A stretch of 64,000 bases of DNA from an uncultured Christensenella sp. (GTDB lineage Bacteria; Bacillota; Clostridia; Christensenellales; Borkfalkiaceae), in contig CAJUME010000012.1 of assembly GCA_910587015.1 (NCBI GenBank), positions 62,001-126,000 on the forward strand, given 5' to 3'. Each line of letters opens with the position of its first letter. Within the stretch, counting starts at the first letter, position 1. Shown here in pieces: positions 51,305 through 60,814 of this stretch. Position numbers and translations under genes: made by a program. Under the pieces are notes generated by a model. The model was not told the DNA's origin and searched no databases. It was given only the letters and a program-made list of their open reading frames with translations.

Positions 51305-54301
51305 TCAATCGTTTTCGTCCGCAGGCGTTTCCGACTGCTCCGAAGGAGCTTCCCCCCCTGATATATCGCCGTTTTGCGTGTTTGCACCCGACTTTTCCGC
51401 CTTGTTCTTTTTAAGCACGAACGGAAGCACAGCAAACGTCACGCACAGAATTATTCCCGCGGCAAGCAATATATTCAGCACTGCCAGCAGCGCTGTATAA
51501 AGCGGGGATTTTGCGTCCGCATTAACCTTTATATCCGACGCCGTGGAATAGGTGTCTATATAGGTATACAGAATATTCTTTGCCGACTGACGCGCCGCAT
51601 ACGCGATTTCCGATTTGGAAAGGTTGAGATTTGCGGGTTGGTTGGTCGTTCCGCACAGCCACAAATCGTTGCCCGCAAGCACGCCCAGCTCATGATTGCT
51701 CATATAGCCGCTGCCCTCGTACCAGTCGGTGATAACGCTTCCTTTAAAGCCCCACTCCTCTCTTAAAACGTCCGTTAAAAGCGCGTGGTTATAGCCCGAA
51801 AGCACCGCGCCTACACGGTTGAACGCGCTCATCACTGCGTTCGCTCCGCTCTTTACCGCGATTTCGAAGGGTTTAAGATAGCTCTCTCTCAAAGCCTGCT
51901 CTGTAAGCCAGGTGTTGATATTTTTGGGGTTCTGTCCCGCCTCGCTTACCGCAAAGTGCTTGATATAGCAATAAAGGTTGTTTTCCTTTGCACCCTTAAT
52001 AGTATAGCTTGCAAGCTTTCCGCTTAAATACGCGTCCTCGCTGTAATACTCATAGTTGCGCGAATTGTAAACCGAACGGTGAAGATTGACGCCGGGACCG
52101 TACCAGCCGTTAATGCCCATGGTCTGACCGATTTTTGCCTGAGCCTTGCCTATTTCGTAAGCAAGCTCGGGGTTCCAGCTGCAACCGAGAAGGGATTCGC
52201 TGGGATAAAGCGTATATACGCTTGACTGCCCACCGTTTGTTACGTTATTGTTGAAGCCCGCAGGGCCGTCCTTATCCGTGCAACGGGGCTTACCTATGTT
52301 GTAAAGCTCAACCGTCTGGAAGCCGCCAAGACCTATTATATTCTTTACGTCGCTTTCGGTAAGCTGGTTAAGGAAATAATCCCAGAATTCCGACTCGTAG
52401 TCCAAAAGCATATCTATCACCTCTTTATTAAAGGTGAGGCCGACAGAGGTATCCGAGCCGTTAAGCTGTTCCATAGTGGCGCGCAAAGGTGCCGCGCCCT
52501 CCTGCTCTACCCCGACAAGGTAAAGCCCCATGTCCACGCCGTACGCGTACGAGGAAACGTCCTTGTCGTTATAGCCCGTATACCTGTAATTTGCTGCGGC
52601 GTTTACCTTGCTGTTGTTGGACGTGCCCGCCTGCTGAACGGGCATATTTTCGAATTGATTTTTTCTGGAAAGATAGTTGATTTTGGTGTTAAACGCCGTA
52701 CTGCCGTCTATCGGACAGTCCGCATACGCAGTACTGTCTGTGAAAAGGTTTCCGACAGGCTTGCCCGTTTTGGGGTCGTTCTCGTAACGTACGTTGCCTT
52801 GAAGATACATCGATTTTTTTGCGCCGACAGCCTCGTGAGAGTTTTTCATTACTGCAATCTCGTAGGAGCCCTCGTCAAGCTCGTAGCCCTTGAAGCCGTT
52901 GCCGTTTTTATCGTAATCGTCGTAGGACGCAAGGTCGTAAGCAGTAAATTTAAGCTCTACCTCGGCGGATTTCGAAGGCTCTATAACGGGCGTTTTGGCA
53001 AAGTCCAGAAGCACCCTTTCCGCTTTTTCTATCTTACCGTCGGTATACGGAGCATGACCGTAAAGCTGAACAACGTCCTTGCCCGCGACACTGCCCGTGT
53101 TGGTTACCTTTACCTTGACGGTATACTCGCCGTCCGCTTCAAGCGCGCCGGTGTCAAACCACTGCACGTCCCAGTCGAAGGTCGTGTACGAAAGCCCGTA
53201 GCCAAAGGGATATTGCACAACCCCGTCATAGCCCTCGCCGTAAGAGTTGCTTACTTTATCGAAGTAACCGTCCGCATCCGCGGTTTCATACCATTTATAG
53301 CCAAAATAAATACCCTCCTGATAGGTCAAATCCTCGCCGTTTTTAACCGCGTTCAGGTAAGTGGGGTCGTTTGTCTGGTAGTCGTAGGCAAAGGTGTCGC
53401 TCGTTCTGCCGGAGGGATTGACCGCGCCCGTAATAATTTTTGGAATTGCCGCCGTGCCGGACTGCCCCGGTATACCCGCAAATATGCACGCCTTTATAGA
53501 GCTGTATTCCTCCAGAAAGCCGAGCTCGATATTGTTGCAGACGTTCAAGACCACAATCACCTCAAAGCCCTTCTGCTGCAGCTTGTCAAACATAGCCCTT
53601 TCGTTTTCGGTCAGCTCCAAAAAGGTTCCGTTTTTGTATGCGCCGATATTTTTCAGCTCGCCGTCGCCGCCGTTTTCAGCGCCCCAGCGGCTTATGACCG
53701 CCACCGCGGTTTTGGAATAGCTTAAAGCGTTGCTTAACAAATCGTCCGTGTAAAAGCTTGCGTCGGGGTTAAGAAGGCTTTGTATAACGTTCGCGCCCGT
53801 AGAGCCTTTACTGCGGTAGTCCGCATCGAACTTGCTGAAATTTTCGTAAGCCGCGTTAAGCGTTTTGTTGAATTCAATGCCCGCTTCGGTAAATGCGTCG
53901 GTCAAATCAAGCTTTATTCTTGCATTGCCGTTGCTCAGTGTGTCCGTTATCGACGTACCGCCGCTGCCTCCGCCCGTAAGCAAAAGACCGTAGTCGGTCG
54001 AGCCCCAGCCGAAGAGGTTGACCTTTTTCAAATCGGGCTTGGGCAGATAGCCGTTCTCGTTTTTAAGCAGCACCATGCTGTCCTCGGCGGCGTTTCTTAC
54101 CAGCAAATCGGCGGCGGCAAGCGAGTCCTGCGTGCCGGAGCCGGAAGCGTCTGCCGTATCGCCTACAAGAAATCTGTTGATTATAAGCGAATAGTAATTG
54201 AGAATGCAATTTGCAACTATCATTACCACAACCAGCACAATCGCAACAGACGTAAGCACAACGGACTTCACGTTATGGAAAAAGCTCTTTAATCCGTTCA
54301 T
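51305..54301 (-). CDS. Membrane-tethered glycoside hydrolase family 3 with permuted domain order
   Basis: 998 residues from ATG 54301 (AAGGAG upstream; a longer frame would run through a terminator hairpin). A membrane helix lies near residues 11-35 and a second near the C-terminus (LYTALLAVLNILLAAGIILCVTFAVL) before a Glu/Ser-rich tail. The alpha/beta sandwich domain (SMVLLKNENGYLP, KVNLFGWGSTD, GIPGQSG) and the fibronectin III-like domain (YPFGYGLSYT...VKVTNTG) come first. The TIM-barrel domain follows (DGPAGF, CIKHFAVSE-like region, AVMSAFNRVG, and SVITDWYEGSG with the catalytic nucleophile Asp). In most GH3 enzymes the barrel comes first. The activity is probably a beta-glucosidase or related exo-hydrolase on the cell surface; the neighbouring GH16 suggests beta-glucan oligomers. 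Confidence 0.9.
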   Translation of the reverse strand: MNGLKSFFHNVKSVVLTSVAIVLVVVMIVANCILNYYSLIINRFLVGDTADASGSGTQDSLAAADLLVRNAAEDSMVLLKNENGYLPKPDLKKVNLFGWGSTDYGLLLTGGGSGGTSITDTLSNGNARIKLDLTDAFTEAGIEFNKTLNAAYENFSKFDADYRSKGSTGANVIQSLLNPDASFYTDDLLSNALSYSKTAVAVISRWGAENGGDGELKNIGAYKNGTFLELTENERAMFDKLQQKGFEVIVVLNVCNNIELGFLEEYSSIKACIFAGIPGQSGTAAIPKIITGAVNPSGRTSDTFAYDYQTNDPTYLNAVKNGEDLTYQEGIYFGYKWYETADADGYFDKVSNSYGEGYDGVVQYPFGYGLSYTTFDWDVQWFDTGALEADGEYTVKVKVTNTGSVAGKDVVQLYGHAPYTDGKIEKAERVLLDFAKTPVIEPSKSAEVELKFTAYDLASYDDYDKNGNGFKGYELDEGSYEIAVMKNSHEAVGAKKSMYLQGNVRYENDPKTGKPVGNLFTDSTAYADCPIDGSTAFNTKINYLSRKNQFENMPVQQAGTSNNSKVNAAANYRYTGYNDKDVSSYAYGVDMGLYLVGVEQEGAAPLRATMEQLNGSDTSVGLTFNKEVIDMLLDYESEFWDYFLNQLTESDVKNIIGLGGFQTVELYNIGKPRCTDKDGPAGFNNNVTNGGQSSVYTLYPSESLLGCSWNPELAYEIGKAQAKIGQTMGINGWYGPGVNLHRSVYNSRNYEYYSEDAYLSGKLASYTIKGAKENNLYCYIKHFAVSEAGQNPKNINTWLTEQALRESYLKPFEIAVKSGANAVMSAFNRVGAVLSGYNHALLTDVLREEWGFKGSVITDWYEGSGYMSNHELGVLAGNDLWLCGTTNQPANLNLSKSEIAYAARQSAKNILYTYIDTYSTASDIKVNADAKSPLYTALLAVLNILLAAGIILCVTFAVLPFVLKKNKAEKSGANTQNGDISGGEAPSEQSETPADEND

Positions 54302-54336
54302 ATTTTTCTCCTTACAGATTATTTTGAAAAAATTAA

Positions 54337-54364
54337 GGGGCGGCGGCATAAATACCGCCGCCCC
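54337..54364 (-). terminator. Terminator between the multi-module lipoprotein and GH3 genes
   Basis: 10-bp stem GGGGCGGCGG / CCGCCGCCCC, 8-nt loop, followed on the minus strand by TTAATTTTTTC. Partial read-through could set GH3 expression. Confidence 0.75.
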
Positions 54365-54399
54365 TCAGGGTTTAAATATTGTTATTTTAGGTTTAGCGG

Positions 54400-56838
54400 T
54401 TATGCAACAGCCGTAACGCTTATATCGCTTAAAACGAACGTCCCTCCGTTTATCATTGTGCCGCCGTTTGTACCGAACTGCATATCTACGGAAGCGCCGC
54501 CGAAGCTTTCAACGGTGATGTCGTTATCGCCCTCTGCAAGCTCTACAACCTTACCGTTAACAGTCACGCTGCCCGCAGCGGTGGCATTGATTTTAAGCGT
54601 AAGCTTATGGGGCTGGCCTGCAAGGGCGTCCTTAAAGAACAGCTGCATACCGTACCAGGGACCGCTGCCCGTATAGGTAAGGTGAATACTTCCTTCACCG
54701 TCCATATAGCATTCGCTAACCGTAACCCCGCCGTCATTCCAGTAGCACCAGCCGGTGGTTAAATCCTCCTGCGCACCGTAGTTGATATTTGTTTTGTCGC
54801 TTGCTACGGTAAATTCGGCAGTGTCGGTTGACCAGTCGGAATCTATATATTTAGCGTCGCGCGCCTTCGCCATAAGCTTTATGGTATAGGTTCCGTTTTT
54901 GATTGCGGGAACCGGTACCTCTCCGCCGTCGGTTACAGCCACGGTGGAAACGGGAGCTGTTGCCTCGCCCTCGAAAAAGCCGAGCACATAGGTACACGAA
55001 CCGGCCGCATTGGTGTCCGTTATAGTAATTTTGTTTGTATCGGCGTCATATGTGAACGAGGGAGCCGTAAGATTAGTTTGCTCAGTCTCATTAATCTCGA
55101 TATTTGAAAGAGTGAACACGCCGCTGTCGTTGAAGTAAATTCTTATCGTCGCGCCGTTGGATTTACCTTGCCAGTCCGCGCCCTCGGAGGGGTGAACGAA
55201 GGTTACGTCAATATTGTTGTCGCCTTCCGTAAGAGTGGTTTCCACTCCGCAGATAGAAATTGTGCACGCAACGCTTGAATTCAGCTTCATTGTAAGCGTA
55301 TAAACCTTTTCGGGAGTAAGGTCGGCATAATGCTTATACAAATGAGCCGCCTGCTTCTGCTGGTTAGAGCCGGAAATATCAAAGCCGAAGTGCACAGTGT
55401 TATCGCTGTCTATTTCCGCCTTGCTAAGGGTTACGGTTGAACCGTTCCAGCCTTGGTCGTGCCATTCATACCATGCGCCGGGGTTAACATATGCATCGTG
55501 CTCTTCGCCGTTGGTAATTTTGGTGGTATCGTTTGCAACGGTAATGTTTACGCCGTTGGCGGAAGGGTCTGAATTCTGATAGTGGATATTAGCGCCGACC
55601 GCAACAAGCTTGGCTGTATATGTGCCGTTGGGAATAGTACCCAAATCAACCTTTTCTCCGTTTGTTACGGCAGTATTACCTACTACCTTATCTGCATCGT
55701 TGTAGAAATAGAGAGTAAAGCCTTTTACGCTGCCTTCCTCGTTGGTGTCGGTTATGGTTATTATGCCCGTATCTGCGTCGTATGTGAATGAAGGAGCATC
55801 AAGCTTTTCGACTGCGCCCGCCTCTTCCCACTTAACGTTGGACAAGGTTACGGTTGCTTCTTTAATTTCCATACCTATGCCGTTAACGCCGAACTGAATG
55901 CTTATAGAGGTGTTGCCCTCGGTATAATAGGTTGTGTAGCTGTGCTTGCCTTCTTTAAGATTAATTACGTTGCCGTTTAAGGTTATTCTTCCGCCCGCGG
56001 TTGTTTCCGCTTCAAACGTCAGCTTATACTGCGTACCGCTCTTTAAAGAAGAGTTGCAGTAAAACATCTGTGTTGCGTAGAAGTGAGAAGGCGTGTCGCT
56101 GTCGTTGTTGGAAAATTTGATGGTTACGTCATCGCCAAGGCTGTAAGCCTCTTCGACGATTACCCATGTCTCACACCAGTACGTCCATGTATTCTTATTC
56201 TTGACTGCGCCGGCGTCGCCGGAGCTTTCCAAATCGGCATAATCCTTTCCGCCCGTAACAGTTACGGTTATCTCCGCCTTAATGGAAGCGGTTACCTCCG
56301 CGGAAATCGTTGCGGTGCCGTTGTTAACTGCCGTTACCTTACCCGTCTGGTCAACCGTTGCAATTTTGTCGTTAGAGGTTTTCCAGATTATTGCAGAGCC
56401 GTTGGAAGCCGTTGCCGCAAAGGTCTTGCTTTCGCCGGAGGTAATATTCACCGCTTCGGTTACCTCCGCGCCGTCAAGGGTGATTGTAACCTTTTCGGTT
56501 GTGTCGGCAGTAACGGTTACCTTGCATTCCGCATGCGCCTTGCCGATTGACGCCGTAATTTTGGCAGTGCCAAGCTTTTTTGCCGTTACAATACACATTT
56601 TGCCTATCGTGTTGAATTCGGCAACCTCGTTGTTGTCGATTTCCCACGTCAGCTCCTCTGTCGAGCCGGCAACCGTGGCAACGATATTCGCCTTGTTGCC
56701 CTCGGCTACCGTTATCTCCGTCTGGGAGAGGGTAATTTTTACTTTTGACCCGCATGCCGTAAAGGTGAACGCCATAAGCGCGCAGACCAATACAAGAAGC
56801 AAGCTTGTCAATGATAAAATTTTAGTCTTTTTCATCAT
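54400..56838 (-). CDS. Multi-module carbohydrate-binding-type lipoprotein
   Basis: 812 residues. The signal peptide ends in a lipobox-like FTAC (Cys near residue 29). Two BIG_2 Ig-like domains follow (VKITLSQTEITVAEGNKANIVATV..., VTITLDGAEVTEAVNITSGESKTF...), then three related beta-sandwich modules (near 205-340, 425-575 and 690-810), each with aromatic WYEWHD or WCYWND segments and a VTVNGKVVELAEGDNDITV-like core. Between them are repeated fibronectin-like linkers (LDAPSFTYDADTGIITITDTNEEGS and LTAPSFTYDADTNKITITDTNAAGS). No catalytic motif is visible, so it probably binds glycan for the adjacent GH16 and GH3. AGGAGG precedes ATGATG; the second ATG (56835) has the better spacing. It follows GH16 by 54 bp. 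Confidence 0.82.
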   Translation of the reverse strand: MMKKTKILSLTSLLLVLVCALMAFTFTACGSKVKITLSQTEITVAEGNKANIVATVAGSTEELTWEIDNNEVAEFNTIGKMCIVTAKKLGTAKITASIGKAHAECKVTVTADTTEKVTITLDGAEVTEAVNITSGESKTFAATASNGSAIIWKTSNDKIATVDQTGKVTAVNNGTATISAEVTASIKAEITVTVTGGKDYADLESSGDAGAVKNKNTWTYWCETWVIVEEAYSLGDDVTIKFSNNDSDTPSHFYATQMFYCNSSLKSGTQYKLTFEAETTAGGRITLNGNVINLKEGKHSYTTYYTEGNTSISIQFGVNGIGMEIKEATVTLSNVKWEEAGAVEKLDAPSFTYDADTGIITITDTNEEGSVKGFTLYFYNDADKVVGNTAVTNGEKVDLGTIPNGTYTAKLVAVGANIHYQNSDPSANGVNITVANDTTKITNGEEHDAYVNPGAWYEWHDQGWNGSTVTLSKAEIDSDNTVHFGFDISGSNQQKQAAHLYKHYADLTPEKVYTLTMKLNSSVACTISICGVETTLTEGDNNIDVTFVHPSEGADWQGKSNGATIRIYFNDSGVFTLSNIEINETEQTNLTAPSFTYDADTNKITITDTNAAGSCTYVLGFFEGEATAPVSTVAVTDGGEVPVPAIKNGTYTIKLMAKARDAKYIDSDWSTDTAEFTVASDKTNINYGAQEDLTTGWCYWNDGGVTVSECYMDGEGSIHLTYTGSGPWYGMQLFFKDALAGQPHKLTLKINATAAGSVTVNGKVVELAEGDNDITVESFGGASVDMQFGTNGGTMINGGTFVLSDISVTAVA

Positions 56839-56892
56839 TTTCCTCCTATTTAAAGACTAATTACTATCGGCTTGCGCCGACTTGTACAAAAT

Positions 56893-58305
56893 TTATAACG
56901 CCTCGTACACCCTTACATAATCAACGTACATTGACGCGGAAGTAAAGCTTCCGTCCGGCTGGCTATAGTTGTCGTACATACCGCCGACCGCAAGATTGAA
57001 AATTATATAGAACGGCTTATCGAACGGCTGTGATTTGCCCTGATTGCTTGCGTCCTGCGACCACCATCTGTCTTTTGTTACCGTCAGAACTTTCTGCCCG
57101 TCAACAAACCACGAAATCGCGTCCGCCGTCCAGTCCACCGCATAGGTATGCCATTCGTCCGTGTTCGACGAAAGCGTGGTCTCTTGGCTAACGTAATCGT
57201 GCGCGTCCCACGCTTTGCCGAAGTGCAAAGTTGTGTCTACCTTGTTTTCAAGTCTGCCCTTGGCTTCCATAATGTCTATTTCGCCGTTTGCGGGCCAGCC
57301 GCCGTACTCGTTTTCCGAATTATCGGGCGAAGACGGTTGCGGAAGCATCCAGAACGCCGGCCACATGCCGCTGCCCGTGGGCGTTTTCATACGCGCCTCG
57401 AAATATCCGTAAGTGAAGCTTGCCTTGTCGCGGGTGAGAATTCTGCCCGAGGTAAAGGGTCTGTCGCCCTGCTGCTGGCGCGTAGCCGTTATTTTAAGCG
57501 CGCCGTCCGCCACTGAAACCGCGTCCTCGGTGTAATACTGCAGCTCGCCGTTACCCCAATAGTCGGGGCCGACCGAAGAGCCGTAAATATCCTTTATACC
57601 CGTCTGATAGCCCCATTTTGCCGTATCGAGCGTGGCTCCGTTGAATTCGTCGCGCCAGACAAGGCGATAGCCTTCTTTATCCGCGTCGGGGTCGGGAATT
57701 ATGGGGTGAGAAGCCTCTTTAACCGTTACGGCGCACTGCGCTTCGGCATAGTCCGTCTTTGCCTTGATAACCGCCTCGCCCTTTGCAGCTGCGGTAACCA
57801 AGCCGTTCGCAACGGTCGCAACCGCAATGTTCGAGGACGACCATTCTATCTGTCCGCCGAGCGAGGAGGTTGCTTTAAGCGTTACGCTTTCACCAACGGT
57901 CAATTCAAGCCCGTCAAGCGTCAAAACAAGCACCTCTGGGTCGACAGGCTCTGCGGGCTCGCCCGTCTGCGCCTTTTTTGCAACCTTGACTGTGCAGGAA
58001 GCAAGCGCGGACGAGCTTGCCGCGGTTATAACCGCCTCTCCCTCGCTTTTTGCTGTCACAAGCCCCTCCGCCGATACCGTTGCAATTGCCTCGTTACCGG
58101 ATACCCAGCTAACGGAAGCGCTGTCGGAGGCGACTGCGGAAAGCTGAACCGTTTGCCCCTCCGTAAGCGATATTACCGACTGCGAGATATAAACCGCAGG
58201 GTCGGCAGACGAACCGAAATTGCACGCGCTGCAAAGCGCCGCAACTGCCGCCGCCAATATAAGGATTATCGATTTGTATAAACGGGAAATATGTTTGTTT
58301 TGCAT
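56893..58305 (-). CDS. GH16 beta-glucanase (laminarinase-like) lipoprotein with two BIG_2 domains
   Basis: 470 residues. The signal peptide ends in LCSAC, a lipobox, so it is anchored to the outer face of the membrane. Two BIG_2 Ig-like domains span ~32-110 and ~122-200. The GH16 domain (~210-470) has LVWRDEFNG, YWGNGELQYYT, the WPAFWMLP strand and the catalytic EIDIME motif with both acidic residues. This EIDIME type is typical of endo-beta-1,3-glucanases and laminarinases. AAGGAAGG precedes ATG 58305. It heads the transcript with the multi-module lipoprotein and probably GH3. Confidence 0.93.
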   Translation of the reverse strand: MQNKHISRLYKSIILILAAAVAALCSACNFGSSADPAVYISQSVISLTEGQTVQLSAVASDSASVSWVSGNEAIATVSAEGLVTAKSEGEAVITAASSSALASCTVKVAKKAQTGEPAEPVDPEVLVLTLDGLELTVGESVTLKATSSLGGQIEWSSSNIAVATVANGLVTAAAKGEAVIKAKTDYAEAQCAVTVKEASHPIIPDPDADKEGYRLVWRDEFNGATLDTAKWGYQTGIKDIYGSSVGPDYWGNGELQYYTEDAVSVADGALKITATRQQQGDRPFTSGRILTRDKASFTYGYFEARMKTPTGSGMWPAFWMLPQPSSPDNSENEYGGWPANGEIDIMEAKGRLENKVDTTLHFGKAWDAHDYVSQETTLSSNTDEWHTYAVDWTADAISWFVDGQKVLTVTKDRWWSQDASNQGKSQPFDKPFYIIFNLAVGGMYDNYSQPDGSFTSASMYVDYVRVYEAL

Positions 58306-58415
58306 ATACCTTCCTTAAAAAACTAAGCTGTTAATGCTTTTTATTGCTTGTTTTACAAGCAATAAAGGGGTGCACCCCTTTACGGATTATGAAATTTTTT
58401 AGCAAAGCCTTATAC

Positions 58416-58444
58416 ATACTATCACAGTAATTGTGACTTTGCAA
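58416..58444 (-). promoter_or_regulatory. GH16 operon promoter with an inverted repeat in its spacer
   Basis: Minus-strand -35 TTGCAA 58444-58439, 17-bp spacer, -10 TAGTAT 58421-58416. The spacer contains TCACA-N5-TGTGA (58422-58436), a likely operator. Downstream leader hairpins (TTATTGCTTGT / ACAAGCAATAA at about 58340-58364 and AAAGGGGTGCACCCCTTT at 58364-58381) add further structure. Confidence 0.65.
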
Positions 58445-58500
58445 CACTTTTTTTAAAATTTTTCCTGAAAATTTAATTTTACGGCAAAATGCGCTTTAAA

Positions 58501-60573
58501 TCAGTATGCGTTATTTTTCGTAGAATATTTTTCAAGTCCGCTCGTTGTCGCACCCTTCCGCACCTCCGCGCCCTCGCCGTTTATGATATGATTTATACCG
58601 GAAAGAGCGTTGCCGGACAAATACACGGTTATCAAATGATAAAATTCCATACTGCCGGCAGTCGGACACTCTATCGCGTTTTCAAGTCTGACCGGCGCGT
58701 CGCGCAAGTATGAGTACACGCCAAGCGCGTAAGCCCTGTGCGAGGTTACCCCGTCCGCAACCTTATAGCTTGCATAGCCGTTAACCGCGCCCGAATGCGA
58801 AAGCCATTCCTCTTGCGCAGGCACGTCGTACGGCAGCTCCGACTGGTAAAAATATGTTACACCGTTGTTTCCGTTCCAGATTGTCTGGTATTCGAGAAAA
58901 TGCTCCACAAACAGCCCGTAAAAGGTCGCGTTGTCGCCGTTTATAATCACTCCGTTTTTTGCAACGTTCTCAGTCCAGCCCACGCCGTCCCAGTGGTCTG
59001 CGCGCCAAACCCAGAAGTTATCGCCCACAACGTTGTCGGAATTGATAATAACGCACGCCTCGGTAAAGGTTTTGCCCTCCTCGGCTCCCCCTACGCGGAA
59101 AAACAAATCCGAAAGCGCCGCGGAATTTTGCGGAGTTGCAGAATTCCCGTTCTTTTCGCCAACCTCCAACAGCGTTCTGGTTGAAGCGCCCGCGTCCAGC
59201 AGAAGTCCGCTTATTTTCACGCCGTCCGCATTCCTTACGCGCATAAGCGTATCGCTATTCTTTGCCGAGGGACGCAAGGTTGCCAGACCCGAGCCGATAA
59301 CAATTGTATTAGCTCGCGTTATTTCAAGCGGCGCGTCAAGGGTGTAAATTCCCGCAGTCAAAAAGATATGCTTCCCCTTTGCAAGCTGCGCGTTGATTGT
59401 TGCCGAGGTATCGCGGCCGCTTTTCGCAACGTAGAAATCGGTAAGCGGTATAAATTCTCCCCGCGCCTTACCTTCCGCACCCAAAGCCGCGCCGCTCCAC
59501 GAAGCTCCGCTTACGCCCGTCTGCTGCGCGGGCACAAAAACACGGTAGCCAAGCTTATCGTCAAAGGTAAGAAAGGGCTTTTCACTCAAAGGTCGGTCGG
59601 AAGTTATATTTGTATATCCGCCGCTTTTGTCCCAGTAGCTTTGTGGTATATTCCCCTCTACGCCCACAAAAGCCATATTCCATACCTTGCCGCTCCAGCT
59701 GCCGAAGGAGGAATTGCGGGAAAACCACTGCTGTTGCGAGCCGGAAACAACCGCACCGTCAACCTTTGTGTCTGCAAGAAACCCACCCGAGGTTGAGCGC
59801 CCCGCAGAAAGGCTTAAATTGCCCTTGACGTGTATGCGCCTCAAGCTTGTCGCCTGCGAAACCGCCCACGTCATATCTCCTCCTACCGATAAATTTTCTG
59901 CCGTTCGCCAGAAGTTGCAAAGCGAAATAGGCGCCTCTGCCGTTATTCGGGAAACCGTCACGTCGTCGGGCGAGGCGCCAAGCCCCGCAACCGACATATA
60001 GTAGCCGATATTCAAATCAAGCGGGTACACGCCCGCCTTGAAGTATGCGGAAAAGCGCTCGTCAGAAAATTCGCCCCGCGCTCTGCCGTTGCCCTGCGCG
60101 TCGTTTTCCACCGTGCCGTCCACCGTATGATAAAAATCGTCAAAGGCTTTTTGCACGGCTTGCATATCGTCGTCTGGTGAAATTATGTAGGTATTTTGCC
60201 CGAATGCTTCCAAATCGTAGCTGAACGGCCCCAGATATTGCTTTACAACGCCGTCCGCGCCGACTGCGCCGATACGGAAATACGCGTAAATATCGTTGGA
60301 AACGTATTCCGTTTTGGTAACGAAGTCAACCTCCGCATACTCGCCGAAGCGGGTCGGGCTTTTTTCGATAAGATAGCCGTCACAGCCCGCCACCTTGTCC
60401 CAGCCGATATGCGCGCGGTTATCGACAATCTGAAAATTAGGGGTAGCCGTTTCCCCGCCTTGCGGCGGTTGAGTTGTGTCTTGCGGCGGCTTTTTGCAAG
60501 CGGTAAAAACACCGAAAAGCGACACAATAAACGGTGCTGCCGCAAGCATTGCAAACAATCTTTTTTTAACCAT
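58501..60573 (-). CDS. Beta-helix lipoprotein of a putative glycan-active family
   Basis: 690 residues. The signal peptide ends FTAC with a lipobox Cys near residue 26; a short Pro/Gln linker and a fibronectin-III-like domain (~45-120) follow. The remainder reads as a right-handed beta-helix of the pectate-lyase/GH55-like type: ISPDDDMQAVQKAFDDF, QQWFSRNSSFGSWSGKVWNMAFVGV, INAQLAKGKHIFLTAGIYTLDAPLEI, GLLLDAG, and a conserved WVWRADHWDGVGW acidic segment. Relatives I recall are often auto-labelled adenylyl cyclase or coagulation factor 5/8; that label is not supported by anything here. A GH87-like glucanase role is possible but unproven. Lipoprotein status and the glycan-locus context are the firm points. 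Confidence 0.75.
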   Translation of the reverse strand: MVKKRLFAMLAAAPFIVSLFGVFTACKKPPQDTTQPPQGGETATPNFQIVDNRAHIGWDKVAGCDGYLIEKSPTRFGEYAEVDFVTKTEYVSNDIYAYFRIGAVGADGVVKQYLGPFSYDLEAFGQNTYIISPDDDMQAVQKAFDDFYHTVDGTVENDAQGNGRARGEFSDERFSAYFKAGVYPLDLNIGYYMSVAGLGASPDDVTVSRITAEAPISLCNFWRTAENLSVGGDMTWAVSQATSLRRIHVKGNLSLSAGRSTSGGFLADTKVDGAVVSGSQQQWFSRNSSFGSWSGKVWNMAFVGVEGNIPQSYWDKSGGYTNITSDRPLSEKPFLTFDDKLGYRVFVPAQQTGVSGASWSGAALGAEGKARGEFIPLTDFYVAKSGRDTSATINAQLAKGKHIFLTAGIYTLDAPLEITRANTIVIGSGLATLRPSAKNSDTLMRVRNADGVKISGLLLDAGASTRTLLEVGEKNGNSATPQNSAALSDLFFRVGGAEEGKTFTEACVIINSDNVVGDNFWVWRADHWDGVGWTENVAKNGVIINGDNATFYGLFVEHFLEYQTIWNGNNGVTYFYQSELPYDVPAQEEWLSHSGAVNGYASYKVADGVTSHRAYALGVYSYLRDAPVRLENAIECPTAGSMEFYHLITVYLSGNALSGINHIINGEGAEVRKGATTSGLEKYSTKNNAY

Positions 60574-60610
60574 TTTTATCCACCCTTACCAAAAACCCGA
60601 TTTTTGTGCC

Positions 60611-60639
60611 ATTATAAGACGGCAAAACAATTAAGTCAA
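60611..60639 (-). promoter_or_regulatory. Promoter of the beta-helix lipoprotein gene
   Basis: Minus-strand -35 TTGACT 60639-60634, 17-bp spacer, -10 TATAAT 60616-60611; leader of about 30 nt with AAGGGTGG before the ATG. Confidence 0.75.
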
Positions 60640-60814
60640 GTGGTAAAATAAAAAAAATTCCGCTACTGAAATTTAAAGCGGAATATTCACAAATAATTTA
60701 TTAATATTCATAAAAATTTTTTTCGGGGTTTTACGCAACCGTTTGGCAAAGCTTTTTTCGCGCGATTTGTGCGACATTTTTCGACATAATGCGACAAATT
60801 TTATATGCTTTTTG

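Noticed and set aside
54302..54349. Upstream start for GH3 adding 16 residues
   Set aside because: The extension runs through a terminator hairpin and lacks a ribosome site; ATG 54301 has AAGGAG.
58501..60573. Adenylyl cyclase annotation for the beta-helix lipoprotein
   Set aside because: The protein is an exported lipoprotein with beta-helix coils and no nucleotide cyclase motif.
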